Notes under the pieces: model-generated
Told to the model about the DNA's origin: nothing
Databases searched by the model: none
The model's input: only the letters and a program-made list of their open reading frames with translations
Shown here: one piece after another, positions 1 to 8,084 of the stretch
Numbering within the stretch: the first letter of the stretch is position 1
How the letters are laid out: each line of letters starts with the position of its first letter
Program-made: the position numbers and the translations under genes
NCBI RefSeq assembly: GCF_015277895.1
Contig: NZ_CP063815.1
Location: 1,178,001-1,242,000, forward strand
Origin: Microbacterium abyssi
GTDB lineage: Bacteria > Actinomycetota > Actinomycetes > Actinomycetales > Microbacteriaceae
Direction of reading: 5' to 3'
DNA length: 64,000 nt

Positions 1-733
1 ACTGGTCGGCGATCCATTTCAGATCGGACTGCCAACGCTGCATCGCCTCGATGCGCGGTGCGACCGCGTGGACGGCGACGATCGTGGGACCGGTGCCGTT
101 CACCGGCATCACGACGGCGCTGGGAACAGAGCTGGTGTTGCTGCTGCCGTCCTCCGATGACGCGATCACCGAGTAGTCGCCGAGCTCGGGAGAGATGAGG
201 ATCGTGGTCTCCCAGGCCTGCGGACCGTTCTCGACATCGCCGAACTGCACGTGGTGGACCCACATCGGCTGCCCCTGCTCACGCAGCATGACGGCGATGC
301 GCTCGCCGACCGACTCAGCCGTCTCCGGCAGCGTGACGACATCGGCCTGCTGGGTGAGGATCTCATCGGCCACAGTCTCGGCCGGTACCGCTTCTCCGGC
401 GGTGTTCCAGGTCAGCACGCGGACGCTCTCATCGGTCTTCTCCGGCAGGGCGCCGGAACCGAATCCACGCATCGCCCCGATCGCCCCGGTCGCGGCTGCC
501 GCCAGCAGCGCGACGATGAGGATGGATGCCGCGAACCCGCGCAGCGGGCGCACGAACAGCAGCAGTAGGGATAGGAGCGCGATCACCAGGAACGCGGCGA
601 GGACGAGGCCGCGCACGGCCACGAGCTGCGCGAACGGGTACGTCTGCTCGAGCTGGAAGAACTGCGGCCACACCACGACCGCCGACGCGATTGCGAACAG
701 CACTGTGATGAGGATTCCCAGCAGACGAAACAT
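1..733 (-). CDS. Endonuclease/exonuclease/phosphatase (EEP) family membrane protein, C-terminus cut off by window edge
   Basis: The reading frame starts at an ATG at 733 (complement) and is open to the window edge, so about 244 residues are visible. The N-terminus has three hydrophobic segments (about residues 3-22, 42-61 and 67-85). A soluble part follows that opens with RVLTWNTAGE and continues with a QQADVVTLPET stretch. In the EEP (DNase I / sphingomyelinase-like) fold these two places carry the metal-binding Asn and Glu. The layout of three membrane helices followed by an external EEP domain is common in actinobacteria. The substrate is unknown and could be a lipid, a nucleic acid or a phosphodiester. 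A hexamer TAGGCT ends 7 nt before the ATG, which suggests a leaderless transcript. It is divergent from the PHP gene. The catalytic His/Asp half lies outside the window. Confidence 0.8.
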   Translation of the reverse strand, partial: MFRLLGILITVLFAIASAVVVWPQFFQLEQTYPFAQLVAVRGLVLAAFLVIALLSLLLLFVRPLRGFAASILIVALLAAAATGAIGAMRGFGSGALPEKTDESVRVLTWNTAGEAVPAETVADEILTQQADVVTLPETAESVGERIAVMLREQGQPMWVHHVQFGDVENGPQAWETTILISPELGDYSVIASSEDGSSNTSSVPSAVVMPVNGTGPTIVAVHAVAPRIEAMQRWQSDLKWIADQ

Positions 734-740
734 CCCTTCG

Positions 741-746
741 AGCCTA
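741..746 (-). promoter_or_regulatory. -10 element (TAGGCT) of the EEP gene, leaderless type
   Basis: TAGGCT on the complement ends 7 nt before the ATG at 733. This spacing puts the transcription start at or next to the start codon. No Shine-Dalgarno sequence fits between them. Confidence 0.5.
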
Positions 747-806
747 GATGCGCACGCTGTGAATCGCCTGCCGCGACGCCTCCGTGCCGCCGTGTTCTCG
801 CGGCAG

Positions 807-812
807 TAATGT
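807..812 (+). promoter_or_regulatory. -10 element (TAATGT) of the PHP gene, leaderless type
   Basis: TAATGT is followed by 6 nt and the ATG at 819. With the element at 741-746 it forms a compact divergent promoter region of 85 bp. Confidence 0.5.
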
Positions 813-818
813 CGAGGC

Positions 819-1688
819 ATGACCGATGTGCAGACCTTCGCGGGGCCCGCCGACCTGCACCTGCACTCCAATCACTCCGACGGCACCGAGAATCCGGGGC
901 AGGTGGTCCGTCAGGCGCATGCCCACGGCATCCGCACGCTTGCGCTCACCGACCACGACCGCACGACCGGCTGGGACGAGGCGGGACATGCGGCGGCGTC
1001 GCTCGGCATGACGTTCATCCCGGGGATGGAGCTGTCCGCCAAGCACCAGTGGCGCAGCGTCCATGTGCTCGGATACCTCTTCGACCCCGAGAACGCGGCG
1101 CTGCGCGCCGAAACCGGCCGCATCCGCAACGACCGGGTCGGTCGCGCCGAGCGCATCGTGCGCAACATCGGGCGAGACTACGCGCTGAGCTGGGCGGACG
1201 TGCTGGAGCAGACCACGACGGATGCCACGGTCGGAAGGCCGCACATCGCCGATGCCCTGATCGCCCGCGGCATCGTCCGCGATCGCTCGGAAGCGTTCGA
1301 CGGCATCCTGCATCCGCGCGAGGGGTACTACGAGCCGCACTACGCGCCGGATCCGCTCACGGCCGTGCGGCTGATCACACAGGCCGGGGGAGTCGCGGTG
1401 ATCGCACACCCCGTCACCTCGGGCCGCGACCGCATGATGCCGCTCGCATTCATCGAGGAACTCATCGCCGCAGGTCTCGGCGGTCTCGAGATCGATCATC
1501 GCGAGAACACCGAGGCAGGCAAGCGCACGCTGCGTGGTCTCGCCGCGAAGCACGACCTCATCGTGACGGGGTCGAGCGACTACCACGGCGCGGGCAAGCC
1601 CAATCTTCCCGGCGAGAACACGACGTCGGAGGAGATGGTCGCGCGGATCATCTCGCAGGCGTCGGGGACGAGCCCCCGGTACCCGTAG
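819..1688 (+). CDS. PHP domain phosphoesterase (RNase AM / TrpH-YciV type)
   Basis: This 289-residue protein has the four PHP metal-binding motifs in order: DLHLHSNHSDG near residue 13, LTDHDRTTG near 43, a His in AHPVTSGRD near 199, and GSSDYHG near 252. The length fits the single-domain PHP family that includes E. coli RNase AM (YciV). Those enzymes hydrolyse 3',5'-nucleotide bisphosphates and trim the 5' ends of RNA, using a trinuclear metal centre in the cytoplasm. The start is the ATG placed 6 nt after a -10-like hexamer; longer reading frames here are out of frame. The gene is monocistronic and convergent with the helicase downstream. Family assignment is secure. The exact substrate is inferred from the family. 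Confidence 0.88.
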   Translation: MTDVQTFAGPADLHLHSNHSDGTENPGQVVRQAHAHGIRTLALTDHDRTTGWDEAGHAAASLGMTFIPGMELSAKHQWRSVHVLGYLFDPENAALRAETGRIRNDRVGRAERIVRNIGRDYALSWADVLEQTTTDATVGRPHIADALIARGIVRDRSEAFDGILHPREGYYEPHYAPDPLTAVRLITQAGGVAVIAHPVTSGRDRMMPLAFIEELIAAGLGGLEIDHRENTEAGKRTLRGLAAKHDLIVTGSSDYHGAGKPNLPGENTTSEEMVARIISQASGTSPRYP

Positions 1689-1754
1689 GCGTGCCTCTCA
1701 CCCTCTCGCCCGCCGCGGGGGCGGCTCAGGATGAGAGATACGCCCTAAGCGCGC

Positions 1755-3275
1755 TCAGGCGCCTGCGGGCGCGGCGCCACCGGAGCGGCGACGACGGCGA
1801 CGGCGCTGCGGAGCGGGCTTGCCATCGCGGTGCTCACGGGTGGCGTCCCCGTCGTGGGTTCCGGCGCCTGCGGCGTCGCGATCCGTCGCGGGCGCGGCGT
1901 TCGAACCACCCGAAGCGGGCGTCTCGCCGCTCTCGGTGAAGGTGGAGCCGACCTGCTCACCCGACGAGCCGCGACGGCGACGGCGACGGCGACGCGTGGT
2001 GCCCTCGTCCGTGCCCTCCGCTGCGGCATCCGCGGCGCTCTGCGGCTGACGCTGCCGACGCTCGGCTGCGGGCTTGTCGGCCTTCGGCGCCGTCGTGAGG
2101 CGGCCCTTGGTGCCCTCGGGGATGTCCAGGTCGGCGAACAGGTGCGGGCTGGACGAGTACGTCTCGACGGGCTCGGGCTGACCGAACTCGAGTGCGCGGT
2201 TGATGAGGGCCCACTTGTGCAGGTCCTCCCAGTCGACGAACGTGACGGCGATGCCGGTCTTGCCGGCGCGTCCCGTGCGGCCGGCGCGGTGCAGGTACGT
2301 CTTCTCCTCGTCCGGGATCGTGTGGTTGATCACGTGCGTGACGTCATCGACGTCGATGCCGCGGGCGGCGACATCGGTGGCGACCAGGACGTCGCGCTTG
2401 CCCGCCTTGAACGCCGCCATCGAGCGCTCGCGCTGCTCCTGGCCCATGTCGCCGTGCACGCCGCCGACGTTGAAGCCGCGGTCGCCCAGCTCGTCGACGA
2501 GCTTCTGCGCTGCGCGCTTGGTGCGGGTGAAGATGACGGTCTTGCCACGGCCCTCGGCCTGCAGGATACGGGCGATGACCTCGTCCTTGTCGAGCGAGTG
2601 CGCCCGGTACACGAGGTGCTTGATGTTCGCCTGCGTCAGCCCCTCATCGGGGTCGTTGGCGCGGATGTGGATCGGGTTCGACATGAACCGACGTGCGAGC
2701 GCCACGATCGGGCCGGGCATGGTCGCCGAGAACAGCTGGGTGTGACGGACGGCCGGGACCTTCTGGAAGATCTTCTCGATGTCGGCCAGGAAGCCGAGGT
2801 CGAGCATCTTGTCGGCCTCGTCGAGCACGACCTCGGTCGCGTTCGACAGGTCGAGCAGGCGCTGACCGGCGAGATCGATCAGACGGCCGGGGGTGCCGAC
2901 GACGATCTGCGCTCCCGCCTTGAGCTGATCGATCTGGCCCTCATACGCCTTGCCGCCGTAGATGGCGACGACGCTGGTGGAGCGATTGCTGGTGAGCAGG
3001 TCGATGTCCTCGTACACCTGCACCGCGAGCTCACGGGTCGGGACGACGATGAGCGCCTTGACACCGTGCTCGGGGTCCTTGCCGAGACGCTGCACGACGG
3101 GAATGCCGAAGCCGAAGGTCTTGCCCGTTCCGGTCTTGGCCTGGCCGATGATGTCCTGGCCGGGAAGGCCTAGGGGGATGGTCTGCTCCTGGATGGGGAA
3201 CGCGTCCACGATGCCCTTTGCGGCGAGTGCGTCGACGATGTCCTGATCGATACCGAGGTCAGCGAAGGTTGTCAC
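1755..3275 (-). CDS. DEAD-box ATP-dependent RNA helicase (RhlE-like)
   Basis: This 506-residue protein carries the full set of DEAD-box motifs: the Q-motif region near residue 29, AKTGTGKT (46-53), PTREL (78-82), TPGR (127-130), DEAD (151-154), SAT (182-184), VATDVAARG and HRAGRTGRAG. The helicase core ends near residue 385. A low-complexity tail follows with two blocks of consecutive arginines, typical of RNA-binding tails in actinobacterial RhlE/CsdA homologues. It probably unwinds structured RNA during ribosome assembly or mRNA decay, and RhlE-type helicases are often cold-inducible. The start is a GTG whose nearby upstream lacks a clear ribosome-binding site. A -10-like TAAATT lies about 50 nt upstream, so a short leader that includes a small inverted repeat is likely. 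Confidence 0.93.
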   Translation of the reverse strand: MTTFADLGIDQDIVDALAAKGIVDAFPIQEQTIPLGLPGQDIIGQAKTGTGKTFGFGIPVVQRLGKDPEHGVKALIVVPTRELAVQVYEDIDLLTSNRSTSVVAIYGGKAYEGQIDQLKAGAQIVVGTPGRLIDLAGQRLLDLSNATEVVLDEADKMLDLGFLADIEKIFQKVPAVRHTQLFSATMPGPIVALARRFMSNPIHIRANDPDEGLTQANIKHLVYRAHSLDKDEVIARILQAEGRGKTVIFTRTKRAAQKLVDELGDRGFNVGGVHGDMGQEQRERSMAAFKAGKRDVLVATDVAARGIDVDDVTHVINHTIPDEEKTYLHRAGRTGRAGKTGIAVTFVDWEDLHKWALINRALEFGQPEPVETYSSSPHLFADLDIPEGTKGRLTTAPKADKPAAERRQRQPQSAADAAAEGTDEGTTRRRRRRRRGSSGEQVGSTFTESGETPASGGSNAAPATDRDAAGAGTHDGDATREHRDGKPAPQRRRRRRRSGGAAPAGA

Positions 3276-3294
3276 TTGTTATGTTTGCCTGTCC

Positions 3295-3324
3295 GGCGGC
3301 CCTTCGACGAACTCAGGGACCGCC
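3295..3324. repeat. REP-like inverted repeat upstream of the DEAD-box gene
   Basis: GGCGG-CCCT pairs with AGGG-ACCGCC around an 11-nt centre, with one bulged base. The core resembles the intergenic palindromes that recur in many actinobacterial genomes. If transcription starts near 3318 it would form a hairpin in the 5' leader of the helicase mRNA. Confidence 0.4.
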
Positions 3325-3330
3325 AATTTA
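3325..3330 (-). promoter_or_regulatory. Possible -10 element (TAAATT) of the DEAD-box helicase
   Basis: TAAATT on the complement is the most AT-rich hexamer in the intergenic region. It lies about 50 nt before the GTG start at 3275. No good -35 is visible. Confidence 0.3.
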
Positions 3331-3439
3331 ACGGATCCACGCCGTCTCTTGTGCCACAGGCGCGGCGCCCCGCTCCAACGGCAGGACGAACCCAGCCTAC
3401 CCGAGGCCGCGTTCCAGGCGAGGATTCGATGCGCGCAGG

Positions 3440-3445
3440 TAGTCT
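3440..3445 (+). promoter_or_regulatory. -10 element (TAGTCT) of the ferritin-like gene, leaderless type
   Basis: TAGTCT is followed by 6 nt and then two consecutive GTG codons at 3452 and 3455. The spacing supports the first GTG as the start. Confidence 0.5.
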
Positions 3446-3451
3446 GATCCC

Positions 3452-4162
3452 GTGGTGAAGTGGTTCTGGCAGCGAGACAAGCCCCGGCGCACCCTGTCCC
3501 TTCGCAGTCGCGGAGAGCTGGGTGAGGCGACCCGGGTCGACTTCGCCGAGCTGGCACCCGAGCTGAATCGCTTCCTCGGTCAGGCGGCCTATCTGCAGCT
3601 CGGTTACTTCGAGACGCTCACCCGGCTGATCCGTGCGACGCCCGAACTCGACGAGAAGGCCGCGCTCGCGCAGGCTGCCGGCGCAGCGCTCAGCAAGCAC
3701 CGCGGCATCGTGTCGATCATCCGGGAGCAGGGCGAGGACCCGACCGAGATCATGCTCCCGTTCCAGGAGCACCTCGATGCGTTCCGCCGCAAGACCATCG
3801 GACTGCGTCCACGCGAGACACTGCTTGCGGTCTACATCACGGCGGGGATGCTGGACGATTTCTATCTCGCACTGGCGTCGAGCTACGGCGAGACGGGCGC
3901 GCGCGTCGCGGACATCCTCAGTGAGGACGACGACACCGGCGAGATCGTGGCCATCCTCAAGCGCACGATCGAAAGCGACGGCGAATGGCGCTCACTCCTT
4001 TCGATGTGGGCGCGCAGACTCGTCGGCGACACGCTGCTCGTGGCGCGCCAGGCGCTGCGCACCGAGCGTCTTGCCGAGGACGGCGACCGCGTCGAACCCG
4101 TTTACACCGAGCTCGTGGGCGCGCATGCGCGCCGGATGGACGCGATGGGGCTCGCCGCGTAG
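3452..4162 (+). CDS. Ferritin-like fold protein (MiaE-like / DUF, function unknown)
   Basis: This all-helical protein of 236 residues is of the type annotated as ferritin-like fold-containing in actinobacteria. Acidic residues and a KHRGIVS stretch are spaced along predicted helices, as in four-helix-bundle di-iron proteins. The motif set is less clear than in true ferritins, so iron binding is uncertain. Its place next to a DEAD-box helicase and a DUF3107 gene is, from memory, the same as in M. tuberculosis (Rv3208A-Rv3211). It has no signal peptide or membrane segment and is probably cytoplasmic. No substrate can be named. The start is the GTG 6 nt after TAGTCT. Confidence 0.65.
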   Translation: MVKWFWQRDKPRRTLSLRSRGELGEATRVDFAELAPELNRFLGQAAYLQLGYFETLTRLIRATPELDEKAALAQAAGAALSKHRGIVSIIREQGEDPTEIMLPFQEHLDAFRRKTIGLRPRETLLAVYITAGMLDDFYLALASSYGETGARVADILSEDDDTGEIVAILKRTIESDGEWRSLLSMWARRLVGDTLLVARQALRTERLAEDGDRVEPVYTELVGAHARRMDAMGLAA

Positions 4163-4168
4163 CGCGGC

Positions 4169-4456
4169 TCAGATTCCCAGTGCCGCGCGCTTGGCGGCAT
4201 CCGAGCGATGACGGGATGCCGTGAGCGCGAAGCCCGCCACCCCGGCGAGCGCGACCGCACCGACGATGCTCGCCAGCCACAGCCAGCCGCTGTCCTGGCC
4301 GACGCCTGCCCACTGCATGACCGTGTACACGATCGCCGATGCCGCGGTCGCCATCGCCGGAACGACCACGACGCCGCGCAGGTCGCGATGCGGCAGCAGA
4401 TAGTGCACGCCGATACCCAGCGCGCAGGCGGCGATCAGCGCGAGGAGGATGTACAT
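4169..4456 (-). CDS. Small membrane protein, 95 aa, unknown function
   Basis: Three hydrophobic segments are visible (about residues 2-18, 28-46 and 59-79), followed by a short basic C-terminus (SRHRSDAAKRAALGI). It lies 6 nt downstream of the DUF3107 gene and is probably cotranscribed with it. It is not recognised beyond being a small integral membrane protein. It converges with the ferritin-like gene with a 6-nt gap. Confidence 0.65.
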   Translation of the reverse strand: MYILLALIAACALGIGVHYLLPHRDLRGVVVVPAMATAASAIVYTVMQWAGVGQDSGWLWLASIVGAVALAGVAGFALTASRHRSDAAKRAALGI

Positions 4457-4462
4457 CTCGGG

Positions 4463-4687
4463 TCAGGCGACGAAGCCGACGCGACGAGATTCCTCTGTGC
4501 CCAGCTCGACGTAGGCGAGGTTCGCGGTCGGGACGATGTAGGAGTTGCCCTTCACATCGGTGAAGCTCACGTGCGCTGCGTTCTGCTCGAGGGCTGACGC
4601 GACCTCGGTGCGGAGTTCCTCCGCGCCGGTGGCGGTCTCGAAGTTCAGCTCGCGGCCGGTGTTGATGATGCCGATGCGGATTTCCAC
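4463..4687 (-). CDS. DUF3107 family protein
   Basis: This 74-residue protein begins VEIRIGIINTGREL, matching the small DUF3107 family that is nearly universal in actinobacteria (M. tuberculosis TB9.4 is a member). The start is a GTG with a good ribosome-binding site, AAGGAG, 6 nt upstream; an upstream open extension has no such site. It is a mixed alpha/beta protein with no membrane segment. Its function is not established. It leads a two-gene operon with the small membrane protein. Confidence 0.85.
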   Translation of the reverse strand: MEIRIGIINTGRELNFETATGAEELRTEVASALEQNAAHVSFTDVKGNSYIVPTANLAYVELGTEESRRVGFVA

Positions 4688-4828
4688 GCGTGCTCCTTGA
4701 AGATTCGGGGACTGAGACGACTCTACCCCGGGGGCAGGATGGCGGATCGGGCACGGGGCCCCGTTTCGCCATGGGCGCACAAGAGCGGCCGCGGGACGCC
4801 GCTGGCCGGTCATGTCGCCGGTGCCGGA

Positions 4829-4834
4829 TACCGT
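4829..4834 (+). promoter_or_regulatory. -10 element (TACCGT) of adnAB, leaderless type
   Basis: The hexamer ends 7 nt before the ATG at 4842. It argues against the longer reading from 4812. Confidence 0.4.
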
Positions 4835-4841
4835 GGATGAC

Positions 4842-7800
4842 ATGACACAGCATGCCGCGCAGAGAGCTGTCGTCGAGGCCCCCGCCGCGGCATCCGGTGT
4901 CGTCATCGGCGCCCCCGGCACGGGCAAGACCCGAACGCTCACCGACCGCGTCGTGGCTCTGCTGACCGACCACGCGCTGGCGCCGGAGGAGCTGCTGGTG
5001 CTCACGCCGAACCGGCAGGCGGCGACGGCCCTGCGCGACCGCATCGGCATGCGCATCGGCCAGGCGACGCCGGGGCCGCTCGCCCGATCAGTGGGCTCGT
5101 TCGCCTTCCAGATCGTCCGCGGAGCGATGGTGCACGCGGGCGAGGAGCCGCCCGCGCTGCTCACCGGCGCCGATCAGGACCGCATCATCGCGGATCTGCT
5201 CGCCGGTGACGCCGATGACGAGGGGCAGGGCTCGCTCAGCCGCTGGCCGGAGGAGCTGTCGACGAGCGTGCGTGCATCGAAGGACTTCCGCTCCGAGCTG
5301 CGTGCGTTCCTCGCCGAATGCACCGAGCTCGGCGTGCTGCCCTCCGAGCTGCAGCGGTCGGAGCGTCCGGTCTGGGCCGCCGCCGGTGCCTTCATCGACG
5401 AGTACCGCACGGTGCTGGCGGGCATGCGCACGGCGTATCGCGACGCCCCGGACCTCCTCAGCGAGGCGGCGGCGATCATGCGAGATGCGGATGCCGCGCC
5501 GCTCGGGCCGCTCGCAGCGCTCCGGGTGGTGCTGATCGACGACGCGCAGGAGATCACCAGGGGCGGCATCACGCTCGTGCACGCGCTGCGCGCCCGCGGC
5601 ATCGCCGTGATCGCGTTCGGCGACCCCGACATCTCGTCCGGCGCGTTCCGCGGCGCGAGCCCGCAGCTGTTCCACGAGCTGTCCAACCTGCTCGACGAGG
5701 TGTTCGTGCTCGACACCGCACACAGGCAGGCTTCCGCGCTCACGGGTCTCACCCGCACCGTGACCCAGGCGATCGGCGTCGCCGGCCGCGTCGAGCATCG
5801 CCGGGCGCCGGGGCCCGCCCCCGAGACACCCGATCCGGCGGTGCAGGCGTTTCTGGCATCCTCGCCGTACGAAGAGATCGACCGCATCGCAGGCACCCTC
5901 CGCGACTGGCACCTCAGCCACGGCATCCCGTGGAGCGACATGGCCGTCATCGCGCACGACACGCGTCAGGTCACGACGCTAGAGACAGAACTCGCAGCCC
6001 GCGAGGTGCCGACCCGCGCCGCCGGCGTGCAGCGCCCGCTGGGAAGCGAGCGCGTCGTGCGCGACATCGTCGGCATCGTGCGACTCGCTCTGCAGCCGGC
6101 CGCCGAACGCACGCCGGAGGACCTCGTCGACGCGCTCCGGTCTCCGTTCGGAGGACTGGATGCCGTCGGTCTCAGGCGCCTCCGCGCCCGCCTGCGGCAT
6201 GTCGAGCTCGCCGACGGGGGATCGACTCCGGCATCCGAACTGCTGCGTCAGGCACTGGAATTCCCCGCGCAGTTCACATTCATCGATGCCCCGGAGGCCC
6301 GCATCGCCGCACGGTTCGCCACCACGCTCGCCGAGACGGCCGCCGCGGCTGCGCACGAGACGATCCACGAACTGCTCTGGCGGATCTGGGACGCGGCCCG
6401 CGCGCTCGACGGCGGCAAGCTCGCCCGGTATTGGCAGGAGACCGCAGGCAAGCCCGGCGGTGGCGAGATCGCGCGGAACCTCGACGCGCTGGTCGCGCTG
6501 TTCGACGCCGCGAAGCGGTTCGTCGAGCGGACGCCGAACGAAGATCCTGAGACGTTCGTCCGCGACATCCTCGACAGTGAGGTGCCAGAGGACTCCCTGT
6601 CGACGCCTGACCGTCCTGGGCTCGTCACCCTCCTGACGCCGGCCACGGCGCTGGGAACCCAGTTCGAGGCGGTCATCGTCGCCGGCGTGCAGGAGGGCAT
6701 CTGGCCGAACACGCGCCTGCGCGGCGGACTGCTCGAGACCTGGCGGTTGGCGGATGCCGTCACCGCAGCGCGCACCGGCAGCCCCGTCCCTGACCCGGGC
6801 GTGCTCGACCGGCGACGAGACGCGCTGCACGACGAGCTGCGGTTGTTCGTGCGGGCGGTGTCGCGTGCGCGATCGCGCATCCTGGTATCGGCTGTCGACG
6901 ATGACGACTCGAGCCCGAGTCCGTTCTTTATGTTCCTCCCCGAGCCGCCGCCGGCATCCGATCACCCGGCCGCCGAGCATCCGCTGACGCTCCGCGGGCT
7001 CGTGGCCAGGCACCGCCGTACGCTGACGAGCGCGCCTGACCCCGCCTCGCGCGCCGAGGCCGCCGGGCAGCTGGCCGTCCTCGCGCGCGAGGGCGTCCCC
7101 GGCGCCGACCCGAGCGAGTGGTACGGCACGATCGCCCCGTCCACCGACGCCCCGCTGCACGACCTCGCCCTCGAGGCCGCGCGGGTGTCGCCGTCGCGGA
7201 TGGAATCCTTCGAGGAGTGCGAGCTGCACTGGGCGATCTCGGCACTGGGAGGCGACACAGTGCTCCCGCCCTCGGCGGGGATCGGCACCATCATCCACGA
7301 GGCCATGGAGAAGGTGCCGGGCGGCGACCTCGACGAGATGCGCGCGATCGTCGCCGAGCATTGGGGAGAGCTCGATTTCGAGACCGAGTGGATCAGCCGG
7401 AAGGAGCGCCGCCGCGCCGACCTGTACGTCGAACGGCTGCATGCCTACCTCGGCGAGGTCGCCCGCGACGGCGGCCGCGTACTCGCCAGCGAGGTCGAGT
7501 TCCGCTTCGCCGTGGAGGTGACCGATCAGGATGCGGCTGCGGATCCCGGCGCGACGCCGGCCGTGTTCATCGGCGACGAGACGAGCGGACCGGGGCGCGC
7601 CGTCGTGCACGGATTCATCGACCGCGTCGAGGCGTACCCCAGTGGTGCGGGCGAACACGCGGTCGCGCGGGGCAGGGGAACGGCACTGATGGGACCGGGA
7701 GCCGAGGGGGAGTGCGTCGTGGTCGTCGATCTGAAGACCGGCAAGTACGAGCCGGAGTCCGACGGGAAGGTCGAGGAGCACGCACAGCTCGCGGCCTACC

Positions 7801-8084
7801 AGATCGCCGTGGAACAGGGCCTCATCGAGGGCGCCGATCCCGCTGCCCTGACCGGTGCGCGTCTGCTCATCGTCTCGAAGACCCTGTCGGGCAGCCACTA
7901 CCGGGTCGCGCACCAGCACACGCTCGAGGGCGAAGGGCGGATGCGCTTCCTGAACCGGCTCGCCGATGCGGCGCGAGGGATGTCCGCCGGCAGCTTCACC
8001 GCCCACGTCGAGGCGCACTGCGCCGACGTGCAGTGGCGCGTGCAGCCCTGTCGCATCCACACCGTGCCGGCGGTCAGCGCATGA
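4842..8084 (+). CDS. adnA: AdnA-like helicase-nuclease subunit (UvrD-like plus PD-(D/E)XK)
   Basis: This is the first subunit of an AdnAB-type DNA end-resection enzyme, which processes double-strand breaks in actinobacteria in place of RecBCD. The N-terminal motor has a canonical Walker A (GAPGTGKT, about residues 26-33). Its Walker B region reads LIDDAQE rather than the DE-Q-D form of active UvrD proteins, in line with the weaker AdnA motor known from mycobacteria. The C-terminus has the RecB-family nuclease core, VVVDLKTGKY (about residue 965), preceded by conserved Glu and His residues. The start at 4842 is chosen because TACCGT ends 7 nt upstream; an in-frame ATG at 4812 would add ten residues. 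It overlaps adnB by ATGA. Confidence 0.88.
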   Translation: MTQHAAQRAVVEAPAAASGVVIGAPGTGKTRTLTDRVVALLTDHALAPEELLVLTPNRQAATALRDRIGMRIGQATPGPLARSVGSFAFQIVRGAMVHAGEEPPALLTGADQDRIIADLLAGDADDEGQGSLSRWPEELSTSVRASKDFRSELRAFLAECTELGVLPSELQRSERPVWAAAGAFIDEYRTVLAGMRTAYRDAPDLLSEAAAIMRDADAAPLGPLAALRVVLIDDAQEITRGGITLVHALRARGIAVIAFGDPDISSGAFRGASPQLFHELSNLLDEVFVLDTAHRQASALTGLTRTVTQAIGVAGRVEHRRAPGPAPETPDPAVQAFLASSPYEEIDRIAGTLRDWHLSHGIPWSDMAVIAHDTRQVTTLETELAAREVPTRAAGVQRPLGSERVVRDIVGIVRLALQPAAERTPEDLVDALRSPFGGLDAVGLRRLRARLRHVELADGGSTPASELLRQALEFPAQFTFIDAPEARIAARFATTLAETAAAAAHETIHELLWRIWDAARALDGGKLARYWQETAGKPGGGEIARNLDALVALFDAAKRFVERTPNEDPETFVRDILDSEVPEDSLSTPDRPGLVTLLTPATALGTQFEAVIVAGVQEGIWPNTRLRGGLLETWRLADAVTAARTGSPVPDPGVLDRRRDALHDELRLFVRAVSRARSRILVSAVDDDDSSPSPFFMFLPEPPPASDHPAAEHPLTLRGLVARHRRTLTSAPDPASRAEAAGQLAVLAREGVPGADPSEWYGTIAPSTDAPLHDLALEAARVSPSRMESFEECELHWAISALGGDTVLPPSAGIGTIIHEAMEKVPGGDLDEMRAIVAEHWGELDFETEWISRKERRRADLYVERLHAYLGEVARDGGRVLASEVEFRFAVEVTDQDAAADPGATPAVFIGDETSGPGRAVVHGFIDRVEAYPSGAGEHAVARGRGTALMGPGAEGECVVVVDLKTGKYEPESDGKVEEHAQLAAYQIAVEQGLIEGADPAALTGARLLIVSKTLSGSHYRVAHQHTLEGEGRMRFLNRLADAARGMSAGSFTAHVEAHCADVQWRVQPCRIHTVPAVSA

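Noticed and set aside
1830..3173. 447-codon frame on the + strand
   Set aside because: It is exactly antisense to the DEAD-box helicase, whose motifs are complete. In high-GC DNA this reading frame opens by codon bias, and it is rich in Val, Asp, Arg and Gly without any domain.
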